A stretch of DNA of 64,000 bases from Caballeronia sp. Lep1P3 (lineage in GTDB: Bacteria; Pseudomonadota; Gammaproteobacteria; Burkholderiales; Burkholderiaceae), in contig NZ_CP084267.1 in the NCBI RefSeq assembly GCF_022879595.1, positions 682,001-746,000 of the forward strand, read 5' to 3'. The position numbers and the translations under genes are program-made. A model generated the notes under the pieces. That model was not told where the DNA came from and searched no databases. It was given only the letters and a program-made list of their open reading frames with translations. Positions 15,888 to 24,020 of this stretch are shown here, one piece after another (the stretch's first letter is position 1; the number at the start of each line of letters is the position of its first letter).

Positions 15888-17767
15888 CGTCCGCTCCTGT
15901 GCGGCCAGCGCATGACGGTGCCGCGCGCGAGCGTCGCGACTGCCGTTTCCGTGAACGAATTGATCGACACATACTGCGCCATGAACTGCGCGAGCACCGC
16001 GCCGAGCAGGAACGCGCTCGCGCCTTCGAACGCGGCGTCGTCGAAGTTCAGCGTGACGGCAAGCCCGCGCCCGAACACGATCGGCCCCGGCGACGGCAGG
16101 CGGCGCACGACCGGCTCCGACGACACGGAGCGCAAGCCTTCGATCTGACGCAGCGCGGCGGAATCGTCGGCGGGGCAATAGAGCGTGAGCAGTTCGCGCA
16201 GCGCGCGCGCGCCCTGCTGCGCGTCGTGATCGACGAGCGACGCATAGTTGAGCGACAGATGATCGATGAGCCGCCACGCCGCCGGACCTTGCGCGAACGA
16301 CGGCAACGGCCGGCTCGGACCGGCGACGCATCGCACGGCGGTCACGGGCGCTTCGGCGTCGAGCGTGAAGTCGGTCGCGCCCGCGCCGAGCGGCATCGAA
16401 AGCGGCAGATCGCGATTCGTGCACCACACGGTGAGGCCGAGCTGACGCAGGTCGTCGGCAAGCGGCGCGCTCGCTGCATCGACGAGCGCGATGAACGCCT
16501 CGCTGCCGAGATAGCCGCTGCGCGCGCCGTCGCGTTGCTGGCGCACCGACGCGCGGCGCGCCTCCCGGCGCAACTGGTAGAACGCGCCGCCTTCGCCGGG
16601 CGCATCGAGGTCCTTCGCGCAGTGAAACGGCCTGAACTGCCGTTGCGCGTCGGCGCCCGAGCCGTAACCGGTCACATCCTCGATCTGGTGGATTTCGTAA
16701 TCCATCGGCCGCGTGCGATCCACGACGACGTGATATTCGAACGCCGCCGCGTCGAGCGCGATGCGGTCCGTGCGGCGGCGAAAGAGGTTGATCGCGGGCG
16801 TGCAGTTGAGCACGAAGTGCGACGCATCGACGGCGCGTTCCAGCGACGCATCGGCCTGATCGAGCAGCACGACGATGTCCACTTCACGCTCGCGGCAGTG
16901 GCGCAATGCGTCGCGCAGCCCCGCGATTTCCACGAACATGAAGCGCGGCGCGAACGCGAAGTACTCCTGCAACAGCCGGTAGCCATCGAACGATTGCTGG
17001 CCGACGGGCAAGAGCGCTTCGTCCTCGTCGAAACCGAGCGGGCGCAGCGCCGTCTTCGGGAGCACGGCGAGCGTCGTATCGGCGGCGCCTCCCTTGCCCG
17101 GCTGCACGATCGCGACGCCCGCGCAATTCGCGAGCAGCCGTTCGTGGATGCGCAGCGCGAGGCCGTCCGCGCCCCGCAGATGCAGTGCGAGACGATCGAG
17201 CGCGAGCCGGTCGAAGCCGAGCGCGCCCGTCGCACGCAGACGCAGCCGCAGCGCGGCCTTGACGCCCGTTCTCGCATCGGCGGCGAGCGCGGACGGGAAG
17301 CCGTTGTGCGCCGCGAACCTCGCCTGCGCGATCTCCACCGGCCACAGCGTGACGGCGTGCGCGGTGCGGAACTCGCAGCGCGTCGAAGCCGACTTGTCGA
17401 GCATGCCGCGCAGCATCGTATGACGCGGCACCGCGACGCCCTCCGCGCTCGCCGCGAGTTGCGGATTCGCGTGATCGGGCATCAATTGCACGACTGCCAT
17501 CGCGGGCGTCGGCGCAAGATAGTGCGGAAAGGCCATCTCCAGCAGATGCTGCGTGAAGCGCGGAAATTCCGCGTCGAGCTTCATCTGCACGCGCGCCGCG
17601 AGAAAGCTGAAGCCTTCGAGCAGACGTTCGACGTAGGGATCGGCGCATTCGAGACCGTCGAGCGCGAGCCGCCCCGCGACCTTCGGAAAAGCGGCGGCGA
17701 ACTCCCCGCCCATTTCGCGCAGATGCCGCAACTCCTGGCTGTAGTACTTGAGGAACGCCGGATTCAT
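15872..17767 (-). CDS. tssF: T6SS baseplate protein TssF
   Basis: The 631-residue protein starts with MNPAFLKYYSQELRHLREM, continues with GEFAAAFPKVAGRLALDG and DPYVERLLEGFSFLAARVQMKLD, and has the typical HLLEMAFPHYLAPTPAMAV. These are the canonical TssF (VasA/ImpG) N-terminal motifs. It builds the baseplate with TssG, TssE and TssK. The ATG overlaps the tssE stop as ATGA. Confidence 0.96.
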   Translation of the reverse strand: MNPAFLKYYSQELRHLREMGGEFAAAFPKVAGRLALDGLECADPYVERLLEGFSFLAARVQMKLDAEFPRFTQHLLEMAFPHYLAPTPAMAVVQLMPDHANPQLAASAEGVAVPRHTMLRGMLDKSASTRCEFRTAHAVTLWPVEIAQARFAAHNGFPSALAADARTGVKAALRLRLRATGALGFDRLALDRLALHLRGADGLALRIHERLLANCAGVAIVQPGKGGAADTTLAVLPKTALRPLGFDEDEALLPVGQQSFDGYRLLQEYFAFAPRFMFVEIAGLRDALRHCREREVDIVVLLDQADASLERAVDASHFVLNCTPAINLFRRRTDRIALDAAAFEYHVVVDRTRPMDYEIHQIEDVTGYGSGADAQRQFRPFHCAKDLDAPGEGGAFYQLRREARRASVRQQRDGARSGYLGSEAFIALVDAASAPLADDLRQLGLTVWCTNRDLPLSMPLGAGATDFTLDAEAPVTAVRCVAGPSRPLPSFAQGPAAWRLIDHLSLNYASLVDHDAQQGARALRELLTLYCPADDSAALRQIEGLRSVSSEPVVRRLPSPGPIVFGRGLAVTLNFDDAAFEGASAFLLGAVLAQFMAQYVSINSFTETAVATLARGTVMRWPHRSGRCPTL

Positions 17768-18321
17768 ATCTGAAACTCCCCGCTGCGAGCGCCCGGTTTG
17801 CCCGGCACATTGCGCGCGGACGCCGCATCGGCGATACGCACTTCGCCTGCTTCCAGATCCAGCTCGGTGCGCAGATGAAGCCGCTCCGGATACGGGCGCG
17901 ACCCCATCTGCGCTTCGATCTCGAAGCAGATGACGTGGCCGCGCGCCTTACCCTTCGCGTCGTCGATCACCGTGACGCGCACCGTTTCGCGCGCGAGCCG
18001 CGGCTCGAACGCCCAGAGCGCTTCGCGAATCATCCGTTCGACCGCGCCCGGCGTGAGCGCCGCGACGTTGCTGCCCGCGAGGTCCGGCAGCCCGTAGTTG
18101 AGCACCGAAGTCGCGACGTGAGGCAGGCGCGCGGCGTCGTCGCGAGCGGCGAGACCGCTTGCGTTGAGCAGCCAGCCGATGTCGCGCTGGACGCTTGCGC
18201 GAAGCGCGCGCGGCGACATCGCGCGACGCTCGCGCGGCTCGGTTCGCGCGTGCGGTTCGTCGTCGGTCAGGCGGTCGAGAAGGGACGGTTGCAGGCGCTC
18301 TCGCGCGGTCGAATCGGACAT
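17764..18321 (-). CDS. tssE: T6SS baseplate protein TssE (gp25-like)
   Basis: The start at 18321 is preceded by AGGAG at the right spacing and yields 185 residues beginning MSDSTARERLQPSLLDRLTD. The gp25-like domain carries SVQRDIGWLLNAS, SVLNYGLPDLAG and IREALWAFEPRL. TssE is the baseplate protein that starts sheath polymerisation. The N-terminal LLDRL and the central Leu-Asn-Tyr-Gly-Leu are family hallmarks. It lies 29 bp after tssC and overlaps tssF. Confidence 0.94.
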   Translation of the reverse strand: MSDSTARERLQPSLLDRLTDDEPHARTEPRERRAMSPRALRASVQRDIGWLLNASGLAARDDAARLPHVATSVLNYGLPDLAGSNVAALTPGAVERMIREALWAFEPRLARETVRVTVIDDAKGKARGHVICFEIEAQMGSRPYPERLHLRTELDLEAGEVRIADAASARNVPGKPGARSGEFQI

Positions 18322-18350
18322 GGCTTGCTCCTGTCGGCAGATGGGCGATG

Positions 18351-19859
18351 TCATGCGCTCTTCGCGGTCGGCAGCTTGGAGACGAGCCGCAGCGACACGG
18401 TCAGACCTTCGAGCTGGTAATGCGGACGCAGGAAGAACTTCGAGGTGTAGTAGCCCGGATTGCCCTCCACTTCCTCGACGACGACCTGCGCATCCGCGAG
18501 CGGCTTGCGCGCCTTCGTGTCGTCGGACGAATGCGCGGGGTCGCCATCGACGTATTGCAGAATCCAGTTCTGCAGCCAGCGCTCCATGTCGTCGCGCTCC
18601 TTGAACGAACCGACCTTGTCGCGCGCGATGCACTTCAGGTAGTGCGCGAAGCGCGAACACGCGAAGAGGTACGGCAGGCGCGCGGCGAGATTGGCGTTCG
18701 CGGTGGCGTCGGCGTCTTCGTACTCGGCGGGCTTGTGCAGCGATTGCGCACCGATGAACGCGGCGAAGTCCGAGTTCTTCTTGTGTACGAGCGGCATGAA
18801 ACCGCTCTTCGCCAGTTCCGCTTCGCGCCGGTCGCTGATCGCGATCTCGGTCGGGCATTTCATGTCGACGCCGCCGTCGTCCGTGGGGAACGCATGCACC
18901 GGCAGCCCTTCGACCGCACCGCCCGATTCCACGCCGCGAATGCGCGAACACCAGCCGAAGGTCTTGAACGAGCGCGTGATGTTCGCCGCCATCGCATACG
19001 ATGCGTTCGCCCACACATAGCGGCTGCTGTTCGCGCCGGCCGTGTCTTCCTCGAAGTCGAAAGCTTCGACCGGGTCCGTCTTCGCCCCATACGGTGCGCG
19101 CGCGAGAAAGCGCGGCATCGCAAGGCCGATATAGCGCGAGTCCTCCGAATCGCGGAGCGACCGCCATGCCGCATGCTCGGGCGTCTGGAAAATCTTCGTC
19201 AGGTCGCGCGGATTCGCGAGTTCCTGCCACGACTCCATCAAAAGCGCGGCCGGGTCCGCTCCCGCGATGAACGGCGCGTGCGAGGCCGCCGCGATCTTCG
19301 CCATCTGCGTGAGCAGATCGACATCCGGGCCGCTGTGATCGAAGTAGTAATCCGCGACGAGCGCGCCATACGGCTCGCCGCCGAACTGGCCGTACTCTTC
19401 CTCATAGAGCTTCTTGAAGAGCGGGCTTTGATCCCACGCGACCCCGCGATACTTCTTGAGCGTCTTGTGCAGCTCGGGCTTCGAGATGTTCAGCACGCGG
19501 ATCTTGAGCGATTCGTCGGTCTCCGTGTTATTGACGAGGTAATGCAGGCCGCGCCACGCGCTTTCGACCTTCTGGAACGGCTCGCTATGCAGGATCAGAT
19601 TGATCTGCGCGGTCAGCGCCTGATCGATCTGCGCGATGAGCGCCTCGACGGTCGCGAGGACATCGCCGGAAATGACGTGCGTATCGCGCAACGCCCGTTC
19701 CGCGAGCGTGCGGACCGCGTTTTCGACGGCTTCGCGCGCACGGTCGGACTTCGGCTTGAATTCCTTTTGCAGAAGCGCGGAGAAGTCGCTGACTTCGGGC
19801 GCGGGCAGCGCGAATGCGGCGTCGGTGGCGGCTTGCTGGTGAATGCTGAGATCGTTCAT
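18351..19859 (-). CDS. tssC: T6SS contractile sheath large subunit TssC
   Basis: This 502-residue protein has the TssC/VipB/EvpB core: IHQQAATDAAFALPAPEVSDF, ILHSEPFQKVESAWRGLHYLV, GEPYGALVADYYFDH, FIAGADPAALL and the C-terminal PHYQLEGLTVSLRLVSKLP. It assembles with TssB into the contractile tube sheath. It is encoded 4 bp after tssB, the invariant B-C order. It is one of the best conserved genes of the cluster. Confidence 0.98.
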   Translation of the reverse strand: MNDLSIHQQAATDAAFALPAPEVSDFSALLQKEFKPKSDRAREAVENAVRTLAERALRDTHVISGDVLATVEALIAQIDQALTAQINLILHSEPFQKVESAWRGLHYLVNNTETDESLKIRVLNISKPELHKTLKKYRGVAWDQSPLFKKLYEEEYGQFGGEPYGALVADYYFDHSGPDVDLLTQMAKIAAASHAPFIAGADPAALLMESWQELANPRDLTKIFQTPEHAAWRSLRDSEDSRYIGLAMPRFLARAPYGAKTDPVEAFDFEEDTAGANSSRYVWANASYAMAANITRSFKTFGWCSRIRGVESGGAVEGLPVHAFPTDDGGVDMKCPTEIAISDRREAELAKSGFMPLVHKKNSDFAAFIGAQSLHKPAEYEDADATANANLAARLPYLFACSRFAHYLKCIARDKVGSFKERDDMERWLQNWILQYVDGDPAHSSDDTKARKPLADAQVVVEEVEGNPGYYTSKFFLRPHYQLEGLTVSLRLVSKLPTAKSA

Positions 19860-19863
19860 CGCG

Positions 19864-20394
19864 TCATGCTCCGTGGTTGGGCGCTTCGGTGTCGGACGTG
19901 TCGGTGCGCGGCGCGGCGGACAGCGCGCGCATCAGCGCGGGTTCTTCCAGCAGGCGCGCGATGAGCGCTTCGGCACCCGTTTTGCCGTCCATGTACGTGA
20001 GCAGGTTGGCGAGTTGCGTGCGCGCTTCGAGCAACTGGCGCAGCGGTTCCACCTTGCGCGCGATGGCGGCCGGCGTGAAGTCGTCCATCGACTCGAACGT
20101 GAGGTCGATGGCCACGTTGCCTTCGCCCGTCAGCGTGTTCGGCACCTGAACCGCGACGCGCGGCTTGACCGACTTGAGACGCTCGTCGAAGTTGTCCACG
20201 TCTATTTCGAGGAACTTGCGCTCGGCGACGCTCGCAAGCGGCTCCGCCGGCTGGCCCGAGAGATCGGCGAGCACGCCCATCACGAACGGCAGGTTCACCT
20301 TCTTTTCCGAGCCGTAGACTTCGACGTCGTATTCGATCTGCACGCGCGGCGCACGATTGCGCGCGATGAACTTCTGACTGCTTTCCTTAGCCAT
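19864..20394 (-). CDS. tssB: T6SS contractile sheath small subunit TssB
   Basis: The protein begins MAKESSQKFIARNRAPRVQIE and contains YDVEVYGSEKKVNLPFVMGVLADLSG, the standard TssB (VipA/EvpA/ImpB) motif, followed by FLEIDVDNFDERLKSVKPR. The ATG at 20394 is preceded by AAGGAGATTGACG, a strong ribosome-binding site, so the TTG two codons upstream is not needed. It gives 176 residues. It pairs with TssC to form the sheath. Confidence 0.98.
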   Translation of the reverse strand: MAKESSQKFIARNRAPRVQIEYDVEVYGSEKKVNLPFVMGVLADLSGQPAEPLASVAERKFLEIDVDNFDERLKSVKPRVAVQVPNTLTGEGNVAIDLTFESMDDFTPAAIARKVEPLRQLLEARTQLANLLTYMDGKTGAEALIARLLEEPALMRALSAAPRTDTSDTEAPNHGA

Positions 20395-20461
20395 CGTCAA
20401 TCTCCTTTTGGATGTCTAACTAATTCAGATTGTTACGCTTCATGATTCACGCATGATCCCG

Positions 20462-21514
20462 CTATTCGACGCCGCCCAGATGCCTGAACTGATGCGCGCC
20501 ATCGGGCGCGATGTCCTCGATGATTTCGAGGAAACTCTTGCCGACGAGCCGACGCGCGCGCTGCAGCAGCACCGGCAGCGGGCTCGATGGTTCGTGTTGC
20601 GCGTAGTAGGCGCAGAGCGCGTCGAGCGTGTCGATCACATCGCTCGCACTCGCGATGCGCGGGGCCATTGCGATTCCGGGCATGGCCGCGTCACGCGCCG
20701 CCGATCCGGAAGGGCCGCCCTCTTCGGTGCTGCTGGTCTCCTTCGCGCTGCCCCACTGCATCGCTTGCGGGCCACGCGCACCCATGCGGGCCGCGACGAA
20801 CTCGTCGATGCGCGCAAGCGGCCTTGCCAGCGCGCCGAAGTCGATGGCACGCGCCGGGCCGACGCGTTCGGTCAGCAACGCTTCGATTCGCGCGAGCGAC
20901 GACTTCGCCGACGCAAGCGCATCGCGTGTCGCTTGCGCCGACTCTTCGCCGACGACCGCAATCGCGGCATCGATGGTCGCGAGGCTCGGCATCTCCGCGC
21001 CTTCCGCGAGCGGCAAATCTCCCGCCAGCACTTCGATATCGCGCAATGCAAACGCACGATGACCGCGCGGCGCGACGAACGGCATGTCGCGCAACGCGAT
21101 AGCGAGCCCCGCACCGTCGATGAGCGCCGTGAGTGCGTTGACGCGCGCGGTCGGATCGCCGTCGGCATCGTCGAGTTGCGGATGCACGCTCGCCCATTGC
21201 ACGTCGATCAGACCGTCGATGAGCGCAAGCCCCCGCGCGAGGCCGGGAAAGCCCTCGCGTGCTGCGCTCGCCTGCGTGTAATGCACCGCGACGCGCAAGT
21301 CCCGCGTGCGGGAAAAGAGCGACGCCGCGAGCGATTGCGCGAGCGCCCAGTCCGGCGGCGTCGCCGCGATCACGACGCCGCCGTACTGCGCATCGGGCTT
21401 GCCCGCCACCGCTTCTTCGAGCGCGCGAAAATCGGCGCTGTATTCCTCGTCGTCGCCGGCAGGCGTCTCCGGCGCGATGTCGGTCAGCCACTCGGCGATG
21501 TCGGCACGATTCAT
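20462..21514 (-). CDS. tssA: T6SS assembly protein TssA
   Basis: The 350-residue protein opens with the ImpA_N domain (about residues 5-130), with PAGDDEEYSADFRALEEAV and ARGLALIDGLIDVQWASVHPQLD. It ends with DALCAYYAQHEPSSPLPVLLQRARRLVGKSFLEIIEDIAPDG-type sequence, the C-terminal signature of the short TssA class. TssA coordinates baseplate and tail polymerisation. It lies between hcp and tssB with 55-60 bp gaps on each side, wider than in the rest of the operon. Confidence 0.94.
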   Translation of the reverse strand: MNRADIAEWLTDIAPETPAGDDEEYSADFRALEEAVAGKPDAQYGGVVIAATPPDWALAQSLAASLFSRTRDLRVAVHYTQASAAREGFPGLARGLALIDGLIDVQWASVHPQLDDADGDPTARVNALTALIDGAGLAIALRDMPFVAPRGHRAFALRDIEVLAGDLPLAEGAEMPSLATIDAAIAVVGEESAQATRDALASAKSSLARIEALLTERVGPARAIDFGALARPLARIDEFVAARMGARGPQAMQWGSAKETSSTEEGGPSGSAARDAAMPGIAMAPRIASASDVIDTLDALCAYYAQHEPSSPLPVLLQRARRLVGKSFLEIIEDIAPDGAHQFRHLGGVE

Positions 21515-21569
21515 GTTGGTGTCCCGAGGCGTTGAGGGTTACGCGAGGCCCGATGCAAACGCAGGCCGG

Positions 21570-22055
21570 TCATTCAGCCTTGTTTTCCGGGATGTTCCAC
21601 TTGCCCGTCACGACGCCGCCCTTCTTCGCGCCGTTGTTGTCCTGCGGCTGATATTCGATCTTGAACTTCGCGAAGTTGAGCGTGATGCTTTCCTGGGCCT
21701 GATCGCCGCCGCTCATGCCGACGGAGTAGCCGCTGATCAGCACCTCGTTGAGCGTGACCTTCATGTATTCGACCGGCTCCTTGCCGCCCGCCTTGCGCAT
21801 GGTGACGACGACTTCGTTAAGGTGCGTGCCCTGACAGCACGACTGCACGATGGTCGGCGAACTCTTGTCGAGATACTTGCTGAACGAAAGATCCTGCACC
21901 GCGGCGGTCCCCGTTCCGCCGCCCGTGCCGGTGTGCGTGGTGCCGGTCTGCGAGCAGCCCCACGACCAGCTCAGGATTTCCATCTCTTCCTTATGAACCG
22001 CATCCTGCGATTCGCCCTTGATGTCGCCCAGCTTGACGAAAATATCTGCCGCCAT
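21570..22055 (-). CDS. hcp: T6SS inner tube protein Hcp
   Basis: The 161-residue protein starts MAADIFVKLGDIKGESQDAVHK and continues with EEMEILSWSWGCSQTGT, the Hcp1-type pattern. VQDLSFSKYLDKSSP and KVTLNEVLISGYSVGMSGGDQAQESITLNFAKFKIEY are the other standard segments. Hcp hexamers stack to form the tube expelled by sheath contraction. It is the first gene of the minus-strand operon and has a GGAGA ribosome-binding site. The operon promoter should lie in the roughly 400 bp to its right. Confidence 0.97.
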   Translation of the reverse strand: MAADIFVKLGDIKGESQDAVHKEEMEILSWSWGCSQTGTTHTGTGGGTGTAAVQDLSFSKYLDKSSPTIVQSCCQGTHLNEVVVTMRKAGGKEPVEYMKVTLNEVLISGYSVGMSGGDQAQESITLNFAKFKIEYQPQDNNGAKKGGVVTGKWNIPENKAE

Positions 22056-22467
22056 GTCAGTCTCCAGATAATGATGTGCGTCTTACGGCACGGGTGAATT
22101 CGCGTCGATGAGCGCGAAAGTCGGTTGATGCTTCTTATGTATTACTTCGGATGCCTAATGTTCACTGATGGCTTACGCCTCGCTGAATGCGCCGCGTTCG
22201 CTCAATCGTCGAACTGTCCGCTCTTGTGCGGCACGGTGGCGCAAATCGCCTTCAGCGTCGCGACGTAACCGTCTATGCTTGATGCATGCGCGCGGCGGAT
22301 GCACGCGCCCAGCACGACCGTTCTGCCAGCGTGGCGGGCGTGGTCGAGGAGGGTCTCCATGATCTGTCTCCGATTCGGTTCTTCGAGTGCGCTTCGTTGC
22401 GCGAGCAGTGACCCGAAAACAGCCGGACTCGACGGCTTATTCCGCAAAAAAAATCGAAAAATACGTG
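22056..22467. other. Divergent intergenic region between hcp and the ECF sigma gene
   Basis: This stretch separates the T6SS operon (leftward) from the ECF sigma gene (rightward) and should contain the hcp promoter. I see no convincing sigma-54 (TGGCAC-N5-TTGC) element on the minus strand. It holds one short possible minus-strand gene, listed separately. Nothing else is recognisable. Confidence 0.5.
22202..22360 (-). CDS. Possible small protein of unknown function
   Basis: A 52-codon frame begins METLLDHARHAGRTVVLGAC and ends at 22202. It is preceded by GGAGAC at a workable distance. The sequence has mixed composition without low complexity and contains two Cys residues, but I recognise no family. 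It could be the first gene read ahead of hcp, or a chance frame in high-GC DNA. Confidence 0.3.
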   Translation of the reverse strand: METLLDHARHAGRTVVLGACIRRAHASSIDGYVATLKAICATVPHKSGQFDD

Positions 22468-22495
22468 GAATAAGGCGGCCGCTCGGGTGTTATCA
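22468..22495 (+). promoter_or_regulatory. Candidate ECF-type autoregulatory promoter
   Basis: The sequence GGAATAA (22468-22474), 13 bases of spacer and GTGTTATC (22488-22495) resembles promoters used by ECF sigma factors, whose -35 boxes often contain GGAA. It would place transcription about 25-30 bases before the ATG at 22529. That fits autoregulation of the sigma gene it precedes. The assignment is by pattern only. Confidence 0.45.
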
Positions 22496-22528
22496 GTCAT
22501 GAGCGCGCCGACTCCAGGAGCAGTTCCG

Positions 22529-23077
22529 ATGAACGACGACGACTTGCCAGCCGTTCTGCCGAGCTTGCTGCCACGGCTCTGGCGCTTCGCGCTGCGTCTC
22601 ACGCAGAACCAGCACGACGCCGAAGACCTCGTTCAGCGCGCCTGCGTGCGGGCGCTCGAGCGGCGCAATCAGTTGCAACCGGGTACATCGACGCTCAGTT
22701 GGCTCTTCTCCATCGTCCATTCGACGTGGATGAACGAACTGCGCGCCCGTTCGATTCGCAGCCGGGGCAGCATGGACTGGCAGGACGAGGAAATCGAGGC
22801 GTTCGCGGACCCGTCCGGGCATAACCCGGAAGTGGATCTGATGCATCGGCAGGTGTTCAACGCGGTGGAAGCGCTGCCCGAAGCGCAGCGCGTGGTGATG
22901 GTGCTGGTGGCAATCGAAGGCCTGAGCTATCGCGAAGCCGCCGATGTGCTGGACGTCCCCATCGGCACGGTGATGAGCCGTCTGTCGCGGGCGCGGCTCA
23001 CCATTGGTCAGCAGTTCGGCGTGCAGGCTCCGGCGGCGCAGAAAATACAGAAGGGAGAAAAAGGGGAATCCATATGA
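22529..23077 (+). CDS. ECF-subfamily RNA polymerase sigma factor
   Basis: The start at 22529 has AGGAG eight bases upstream, whereas ATGs at 22487 and 22499 have none. Region 2 includes LPRLWRFALRLTQNQHDAEDLVQRACVRAL and LSWLFSIVHSTWMNELRAR. Region 4 includes VEALPEAQRVVMVLVAIEGLSYREAADVLDVPIGTVMSRLSRAR-type sequence. It lacks extra domains. The stop overlaps the next gene by 4 bp, the classic sigma/anti-sigma pair arrangement. Its targets cannot be inferred from the window beyond probable self-regulation. Confidence 0.93.
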   Translation: MNDDDLPAVLPSLLPRLWRFALRLTQNQHDAEDLVQRACVRALERRNQLQPGTSTLSWLFSIVHSTWMNELRARSIRSRGSMDWQDEEIEAFADPSGHNPEVDLMHRQVFNAVEALPEAQRVVMVLVAIEGLSYREAADVLDVPIGTVMSRLSRARLTIGQQFGVQAPAAQKIQKGEKGESI

Positions 23078-23907
23078 TCAATGTTGACGACACCTTACTG
23101 ATGGCTTATGTCGACGGGGAACTTCCGCCCGAGCAGCGCGCGGAAGTCGAGGCGGCCATCGCGCATTCCGACGACCTCGCGGGCCGCGCGGCCGCGTTGC
23201 AGGCGTCGGTGCTTCCGTATCGCGCCGCCTACGAGCGCCGGCCGGTGCCGCCGGTGCCGGAAAGCCTCACGCGGCGCATCGAGGAACTCGTCAGCGTGAC
23301 GACCGCGCAAAAGCGCCGCCCCGAGCGCGCGAGCCGGCGGTTTCCGATGCAATGGGCGGCGGCCGCCTTCGTCGCCGGGGCGATCTGCTCGGGCGTGCTG
23401 ACCGGCTATCTCGGCGGCGTGAATCCGCTGAAGCCCGGCGTCGATCCGTGGGTGCGCAGTGTCGCGGATTATCAGGTGCTGTATGGACGCGACACCGTGG
23501 CGAACATTCGCGAGGACAAGGTGAGTACGGAGCAGGTTCTCTCGGACATCCATCAGCGCGACGGCATGCCCGTGAACGTGCCCGACTTGCGGCAGGCGGG
23601 CCTCAAGTTCAAGCGCGTGCAGCGGTTGAACTACCACGACCGGCCGCTGATCCAGATGGTGTATCTGCCCGAACGGGGCGATCCTGTCGCGCTTTGCGTG
23701 ATCGAAGACGGCAAGGGCGATGCCGCCGTGCACACGCAACAGGTCGGCGAAATGAAGACGGTGACGTGGCGCGCGAACCGGCTCGCCTACGTGTTGCTCG
23801 CGAAAGACACGTCGCTCGACTTGCAGAAGCTCGGGCAAGGCATCGCGAGTGGAAAGGTCGCGCAGTTGTACAGCGAGACCCTGGAAGAAGAGCCGCGCGC
23901 GAGCTGA
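23074..23907 (+). CDS. Membrane-anchored anti-sigma factor
   Basis: This 277-residue protein starts MINVDDTLLMAYVDGELPPEQRAEVE, the anti-sigma N-terminal pattern of RsiW/ChrR-like proteins. One membrane helix follows at about residues 92-112 (WAAAAFVAGAICSGVLTGYLGG). The C-terminal domain of about 160 residues is predicted to be periplasmic and could sense a signal. No zinc-binding HxxxCxxC motif is present, so it is not a ZAS-type redox anti-sigma factor. It is translationally coupled to the sigma gene. Confidence 0.85.
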   Translation: MINVDDTLLMAYVDGELPPEQRAEVEAAIAHSDDLAGRAAALQASVLPYRAAYERRPVPPVPESLTRRIEELVSVTTAQKRRPERASRRFPMQWAAAAFVAGAICSGVLTGYLGGVNPLKPGVDPWVRSVADYQVLYGRDTVANIREDKVSTEQVLSDIHQRDGMPVNVPDLRQAGLKFKRVQRLNYHDRPLIQMVYLPERGDPVALCVIEDGKGDAAVHTQQVGEMKTVTWRANRLAYVLLAKDTSLDLQKLGQGIASGKVAQLYSETLEEEPRAS

Positions 23908-23939
23908 AGCAACGGCGGCATGAGCATGAAGATGAAGCG

Positions 23940-23976
23940 AAGCTGCCGTCGCGCCCGCGGGCGACGACGGCAGCTT
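23940..23976. terminator. Bidirectional stem-loop between convergent genes
   Basis: Twelve-base perfect arms AAGCTGCCGTCG (23940-23951) and CGACGGCAGCTT (23965-23976) flank a GC-rich loop that can itself pair. It lies between the convergent ends of the anti-sigma gene and the transporter gene. The T-tract is short, so it is a strong hairpin of probable terminator function. Confidence 0.7.
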
Positions 23977-24020
23977 TGCGATGTATCGCTCGGGAGCGAG
24001 AACCGTAAACGGAAAACCGC

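Noticed and set aside
15888..16427. Upstream extension of TssG over the tssF coding region
   Set aside because: The added sequence is an out-of-frame reading of tssF.
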